Part shown: positions 6,235 to 9,976 of the stretch, piece by piece
How the letters are laid out: each line of letters opens with the position of its first letter
How positions within the stretch are numbered: position 1 is the stretch's first letter
DNA from: an uncultured Coriobacteriaceae bacterium
Lineage (GTDB): Bacteria > Actinomycetota > Coriobacteriia > Coriobacteriales > Eggerthellaceae
Direction of reading: 5' to 3'
NCBI GenBank assembly: GCA_946623915.1
Contig: CAMORQ010000048.1
Location: forward strand, 1-9,976
Length of the DNA: 9,976 nucleotides
Translations under genes and position numbers: made by a program
The notes under the pieces: generated by a model
What the model saw: only the letters and a program-made list of their open reading frames with translations
Told to the model about the DNA's origin: nothing
The model's database searches: none

Positions 6235-7825
6235 ACGTCTCGAGTGCGGCAAGCGCCTTGCGGTCGACTTTGCCGTTGGCGTTCAGGGGCCAAGCATCAA
6301 GGTAAGTGAAAGCGCGCGGCACCATGTAGGCGGGCAGATGTTCGCCTAGCGCGGCCTTGATAGCGCGCGTTGTGGCGAAAGCGGCCTCCACGCCGTCCTC
6401 GAGCTGAACGAACGCGCGCAGGTAGGCGTAGACGCCGTCTTTCTCGACGGGAAGGACGCAGGCCTGGCGCACCTGTTCGAGCTGGCACAGGTTCGATTCG
6501 ATGTCGCCTAGTTCGATGCGGTAGCCATGCAGTTTCACCTGGAAATCGTAGCGCCCGTGGAAGTGGAGCATGCCGGTGGCATCAAGCGTGCATTCGTCGC
6601 CCGTGCGATAAGCGCGCATGCCTTCCGGCACGGGATGCGGGTAGGATTCGAACGCGTCGCGTGTGGCGTCGTCGCGCTTGAAGTAGCCCTTCGCCACCGT
6701 GTCGCCTACGATGAACAGCTCGCCGGGCGTGCCGGCAGGAAGCGGCTCGAGGGTTTCGGGGTCGAGGATGGCAAGCTGCACGTTCGGTTTGACGGTGCCC
6801 ACGGGAAGCGGTTCGGGCTTGTCGGCCGTCTCCATGTCGATTTCGGTTGCGGTTACCAAGACGGTGGATTCGGTGGGTCCGTAGCCGTTGACAACCGTCG
6901 CCTTTTCGAAGCGCTCGAGCAGCTGTCGTGCGGTTTCGTTGCGCAGGGTTTCTCCGACGAAGAAGAACGTGCGCAGGTCGGGTAACAGATTCGGGCCGAA
7001 TCCGGGGTCGGCAAGGCACAGGTCGGCAAACGAAGGGGTGGACACCCAAAACGTCACACCGCTTTTCGCAAGGGCTTCGAACATGCGAGCCGTGTCGGAT
7101 TCCGCGTCGTTTTCCAGAGCGAACAGCGTGTCGCCTGCGCCTAGTCCTCGCACCAAGTCGGTGACGCTGAGGTCAAACGTGAACGGCGCGCGGTTGAAGA
7201 ACACCTGATGTTCTTCGCGCGCGAAGGCGTCGCACATCCATTCCCAAAACGCATCGACGTTGGAAGCGGACACTTCCACACCTTTGGGCGTGCCGGTGGA
7301 CCCGGATGTGAACAGGATGTAGAACGTGTCGTCGCCTTGCACGCACGCATGCTCGTGTGCATGCGCGGCGGATTGCTCGCATGATTGGGCGGCGCCGAGC
7401 GCGTCGAAGAATCCGTCCGCGCTGACGTCGATGCACGATCGCACGTACGCATGCAGGGCGTCGGGGAAGCGACCGGTCGTGTCGATGAGGAGAGGACTGT
7501 CGAGTTGTCCGAGTATGGACGCGATGCGTTCGTCGGGCAGCGACGTGTCCAGCGGAACGTAGGCGTGTCCGCTTTTCGCGCAGGCGACAAACGACACGAT
7601 CATCGCGGAGGATTTGTGACCGTACACGGCGATGGGGGCGCATGGTGCCGTGGCATCGCCGGATGCGGCCGCAGGTGCGCACTCTGCTTGCAAGCGGGCA
7701 GCAAAAGCGCCCGACCGGGCGGCCAGCTGGCTGTAGGTCAGGCGCTCGTCGGCGCTGTTCACAAACGCGTACTCGTCTGGCTGCGACGCTGCGTAGGAGT
7801 CGATTGCCGCAATGAACGAACTCAT
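6233..7825 (-). CDS. dltA: D-alanine--carrier protein ligase DltA
   Basis: The 530-residue adenylate-forming enzyme activates D-alanine with ATP and loads it on DltC. Visible core motifs are LFTSGSTGTPKG (171-182), the P-loop-like A3 motif; FDLSVTDL (218-225); STPSFADLCLADPGFG (262-277); NGYGPTEST (313-321, A5); YRTGD (406-410, A7); GRYDFQVKLHGYRIELGDIE (424-443, A8); and NGKVDR (517-522, A10), with Lys519 as the catalytic lysine. Cys270 sits where the D-Ala-selecting Cys269 of Bacillus cereus DltA is expected. ATG 7825 (MSSFIAAIDSYA) places the N-terminus in line with known DltA proteins. ATG 7849 or GTG 7846 is also possible, and none has a clear Shine-Dalgarno site. The region is open in this frame up to 8356, but that part overlaps the lipoprotein gene and is not used. 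A Cys/His/Ala-rich insert (about 144-163) precedes the A3 motif. Confidence 0.93.
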   Translation of the reverse strand: MSSFIAAIDSYAASQPDEYAFVNSADERLTYSQLAARSGAFAARLQAECAPAAASGDATAPCAPIAVYGHKSSAMIVSFVACAKSGHAYVPLDTSLPDERIASILGQLDSPLLIDTTGRFPDALHAYVRSCIDVSADGFFDALGAAQSCEQSAAHAHEHACVQGDDTFYILFTSGSTGTPKGVEVSASNVDAFWEWMCDAFAREEHQVFFNRAPFTFDLSVTDLVRGLGAGDTLFALENDAESDTARMFEALAKSGVTFWVSTPSFADLCLADPGFGPNLLPDLRTFFFVGETLRNETARQLLERFEKATVVNGYGPTESTVLVTATEIDMETADKPEPLPVGTVKPNVQLAILDPETLEPLPAGTPGELFIVGDTVAKGYFKRDDATRDAFESYPHPVPEGMRAYRTGDECTLDATGMLHFHGRYDFQVKLHGYRIELGDIESNLCQLEQVRQACVLPVEKDGVYAYLRAFVQLEDGVEAAFATTRAIKAALGEHLPAYMVPRAFTYLDAWPLNANGKVDRKALAALET

Positions 7826-7856
7826 GGGAGACCCGTGCCGTTTCACCATGCAGCCG

Positions 7857-8831
7857 CTAGCGCAAGATGATGTCGGGTACGCACTCCTCTTCGCTGCCGC
7901 CGCCAACTGCCGCGTCGTCGTTGCTGTAGGTTTCTTCGTAAACCGGCTCTTCGTACGTTGGCTCCTCGTAGACCGGTTCCTCATAGACCGGCTCTTCGTA
8001 GGTCTGCTCGGGCGCGGCGGGCTCTTCGTAGGTTTGCTCGGGCGCAGCAGGCTGTTCTGCGGGCGCTTCTGCGGGAGCTTCCGCCGGAGTTTCGACAGGT
8101 GCCGCTTCTTGCGCGGTGTCGACCGGTGCGGCTTCGGTGGTTTGCGTCTCGCCTGCGTTCGCTGCAACGGCGCCAGCGGCAGCTGCAGCCTCCGGTGCGG
8201 CCGAACTCGCGCTGCTCGAACTGCTCGAACTCGCGCTGCTGGCTGCCTGACCTTCGCGCCACGTCTTCTCTGCTTCGAGCGTGGAAACAGCGGACTTCGA
8301 CGACACGCTCGTGTACTCAAGATAGGCCAAGTCGCCTTCGATGCGGATGGACGCATCGGACACGTCGGTGAAATCGATTTGATGCAGCTCGTGGGACTTC
8401 CCGTCTTCGAGCGTGATGCGCATGTCGGCCATGGGCTTGGTCTGCTTGCCGCTTTCGCCCGTGCTCGTTTCGATAGCGGGCAGGTTGATCACGGCTTCCT
8501 GGCCGTTGACGAAGGTGTTACCGCCCATGTCGATTGCGGTTTGGTAGTTGTCCGTCCCGGTCTTTTTTACCTCGATGCCGGTTATGGCTTTGCCGGTTTT
8601 ATTGGTCAGCGTGAAGCTGGCTCCGTCGGGTGTTTCGACGCCGAAGGCAATCGGTTCGGGTTCGGGCGTGCTGGAAGCGGATGCCGGTGCAGCGGCCTGG
8701 CTGCTGGAAGCAGGCTTTTGCATGTCGGTTGCCGATGCCGACGAGGAGGATTCGCCCTGTGCCGCGCAGCCCGTGGCTAATGCGGCGGCAAGGCAGCAGC
8801 TAGCTAATGTGACGGAGATTTTTGCATTCAT
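7857..8831 (-). CDS. Putative lipoprotein with YEEP-repeat tail
   Basis: The product has 324 residues and no recognised family. An N-terminal signal peptide ends at LATGC, with Cys22 as the probable lipidated residue. A Ser/Ala-rich linker follows (about 23-56). Residues about 61-190 look like one folded, beta-rich domain (SFTLTNKTGKAITGIEVKK, MRITLEDGKSHELHQIDF). An Ala/Ser/Pro/Glu-rich linker (about 195-265) leads to six YEEP-like units (267-301) and a short acidic end with a single late Cys (SEEECVPDIILR). AAAGGA (8840-8845) lies 8 nt before the ATG. The gene lies 35 nt after the ricin/transglutaminase gene and 31 nt before dltA, so it is probably cotranscribed with dlt. It is expected on the outer membrane face with a tail reaching into the wall. 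A role in D-alanylation, wall sensing or substrate binding is only inference. Confidence 0.75.
   Translation of the reverse strand: MNAKISVTLASCCLAAALATGCAAQGESSSSASATDMQKPASSSQAAAPASASSTPEPEPIAFGVETPDGASFTLTNKTGKAITGIEVKKTGTDNYQTAIDMGGNTFVNGQEAVINLPAIETSTGESGKQTKPMADMRITLEDGKSHELHQIDFTDVSDASIRIEGDLAYLEYTSVSSKSAVSTLEAEKTWREGQAASSASSSSSSSASSAAPEAAAAAGAVAANAGETQTTEAAPVDTAQEAAPVETPAEAPAEAPAEQPAAPEQTYEEPAAPEQTYEEPVYEEPVYEEPTYEEPVYEETYSNDDAAVGGGSEEECVPDIILR
7929..8033 (-). repeat. Tandem repeats encoding YEEP units
   Basis: Within the lipoprotein gene, (T/V)YEEP units recur six times (residues 267-301): two separated by AAPEQ, then four in direct 15-bp register. The codons are near-identical (for example GAGGAGCC or GAAGAGCC variants). 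The repeat gives an acidic, Tyr/Pro-rich extended tail and may vary in number between strains. Confidence 0.75.
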
Positions 8832-8839
8832 AAAACGGT

Positions 8840-8845
8840 TCCTTT
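8840..8845 (-). promoter_or_regulatory. Ribosome binding site of the lipoprotein gene
   Basis: AAAGGA on the minus strand lies 8 nt before ATG 8831, in the 35-nt gap after the ricin/transglutaminase gene. The gap is too short for an obvious terminator plus promoter, and I see none there. Confidence 0.6.
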
Positions 8846-8866
8846 GCTTACTTTGTGCGTCGTTGT

Positions 8867-9976
8867 CTATCGGTAGTATGCCACAGGGGCGCTGTCGTAC
8901 GTGACCATGTACCAGTTGTACCCGGGAATATCTATAGCCAGGTTGGCGTCACAGATGTAGGTGGTGCCGTTGCGGTAGACTTCGGTCCACCCATGCGCGG
9001 CAAGACCCTGCGATGCTGAAGGAACGCGTCCGGCACGCGCTTCGGCCTTGTATCCGCAGGCGATAGCCAGCCACTTAAACGCGGATGCGTAGTAGTAGCA
9101 GTCGCCGCGGTGGTTGCGGAACGCGTAGAGCGCGTAGTTGATGGTCTTCTGTTTGCCGATGACGCCGTTTGCCAGCACTTCGCCGGAAACGGAGTTTGTC
9201 CAGCGGATGTTGTTCACGGTCCAGTCGAAGCACTTGCGCAGGTTATTGCCGTTGCTCGAGGCGACTTGGCGGATGTAGCGGTCGAGTTCTGCATTGCCGG
9301 AAATGCCGGCGGATTGCGTCGCCTTCAGCGTCCAGCCCTGCGCCGGCGTGTTGTTGCTTTCGTAGGATTGCACGTTGGCGCCGCTTGCCGTCGATCCGGC
9401 ATACACGTCGAGGACCTTGCCAGACGCCCTGTTCACGAACACGAGCGCGCCGTCTTCGCGCAGCTCGGGCGTCCACAGCTGCTTGGCCGAGTTGTTCCAC
9501 GTGTTCTGTCGCACGTTAGCCCCGTTGGCTTTCGAGCCGCCCGCGACTTCGATGGCCTTGCCGGAAGCGTCGTTGATGATCTTGTAATAACCGCCGCTTG
9601 TGGCTGCTATCTGGAAGATCTGGGCGGCGGTGCCGTTGCCGCTGTAAACCTGCACGTTGGCGCCGTTGGACAGGGAGCCCGATGCGATGTCGAGCACCTT
9701 GTTGCCGGCGATATTGGTTACCGTGTAGTAACCATCGGCCAGCAGGGAAACGCCGCGGGCGCGCCAACGCTGTGCCGTGGCGTTCTGGGCGGCTGCGGTG
9801 ACCACCGAGGTTCCGTTGCCCGATTTGCTACCGGCGGTAGCCATGCGCTTGCCGGTCGTGACGTTTTGCAAAACCACGCCTGCGCGCTCGAACGACGCCT
9901 TCCAGTGCTGGGCATTTGCCGCAGAAGAGCGCTTGCGCTGGATGACAGCGCCGATGTGGTCTTCCAGGTACATGCC
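8867..9976 (-). CDS. Secreted ricin-B-lectin-like repeat protein with C-terminal transglutaminase-like domain, 5' end missing
   Basis: The frame is open to the right edge and opens within a lectin repeat, so the gene starts outside the window; residues count from the ATG at 9973. Five ricin-type units are seen, each ending in QxW or a variant (W24, W70, F120, W167, W214) at about 46-50-residue spacing. The last three contain GxxxxGANV blocks and the D/E-containing sugar-site-like strings NKVLDIASG, GKAIEVAGG and GKVLDVYAG. The C-terminal region (about 225-368) is transglutaminase/protease-like: GDCYYYASAF (Cys292), AAHGWTEV (His327) and ICDANL (Asp342) form a credible Cys-His-Asp triad. Likely role: binding wall or host glycans and acting on a peptide or amide bond nearby. 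The reaction (crosslinking, hydrolysis or inactive binding) cannot be told. It is the most upstream gene seen of the probable operon. Confidence 0.8.
   Translation of the reverse strand, partial: GMYLEDHIGAVIQRKRSSAANAQHWKASFERAGVVLQNVTTGKRMATAGSKSGNGTSVVTAAAQNATAQRWRARGVSLLADGYYTVTNIAGNKVLDIASGSLSNGANVQVYSGNGTAAQIFQIAATSGGYYKIINDASGKAIEVAGGSKANGANVRQNTWNNSAKQLWTPELREDGALVFVNRASGKVLDVYAGSTASGANVQSYESNNTPAQGWTLKATQSAGISGNAELDRYIRQVASSNGNNLRKCFDWTVNNIRWTNSVSGEVLANGVIGKQKTINYALYAFRNHRGDCYYYASAFKWLAIACGYKAEARAGRVPSASQGLAAHGWTEVYRNGTTYICDANLAIDIPGYNWYMVTYDSAPVAYYR

Noticed and set aside
7826..8356. N-terminal extension of dltA upstream of 7825
   Set aside because: It overlaps most of the lipoprotein gene, has a low-complexity Arg/Ser/Lys composition, and MSSFIAAI at 7825 already aligns with the usual DltA N-terminus.
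7812..8780. 322-codon plus-strand frame rich in FVGLLGR-like repeats
   Set aside because: Antisense to the lipoprotein and dltA start; its repeats mirror the Ala/Glu/Pro linkers and YEEP units.

Overview
This is a GC-rich window with long ORFs, strong Shine-Dalgarno sites and Gram-positive surface proteins. The content suggests a high-GC actinobacterium, most likely of class Coriobacteriia (Eggerthellaceae-like). Supporting features are a FctA/Spy0128-type repeat protein with an AKTGD sorting signal, and a ricin-B/transglutaminase-like secreted protein. The taxonomic call is an inference, because the window holds no marker gene.

Left part (1-2531, + strand): the 3' part of a large wall-anchored adhesin or pilin-like protein. 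It has the tail of one isopeptide-type domain, four complete ones, a long Pro/Glu repeat stalk, a small beta domain, and a sorting signal of the AKTGD type rather than LPXTG. A strong hairpin follows it. The 2532-3209 gap contains no convincing gene. It does contain a long inverted repeat (arms of about 46 nt), short GC-rich direct repeats, and weak hairpins after the convergent minus-strand operon.

Right part (3210-9976, - strand): seven same-strand genes with gaps of -8 to about 35 nt, read from right to left. They are a ricin-B/transglutaminase-like protein (5' end outside the window), a lipoprotein with a YEEP-repeat tail, dltA, dltB, dltC, dltD, and a short membrane protein ending in FIYSQF. 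The four dlt genes are complete and keep their key residues. They encode the pathway that activates D-alanine (DltA), loads it on a carrier (DltC), passes it across the membrane (DltB) and delivers it to a cell-envelope polymer (DltD).

The most interesting item is the last gene. Its single C-terminal membrane helix and terminal FIYSQF match the acyl-relay microprotein DltX. Here, however, it lies at the 3' end of the operon and carries a roughly 100-residue low-complexity N-terminal extension with His-rich and Ser/Thr/Ala-rich parts. The co-linear ricin/transglutaminase protein and lipoprotein suggest a larger envelope-modification locus than the classical dltXABCD operon.
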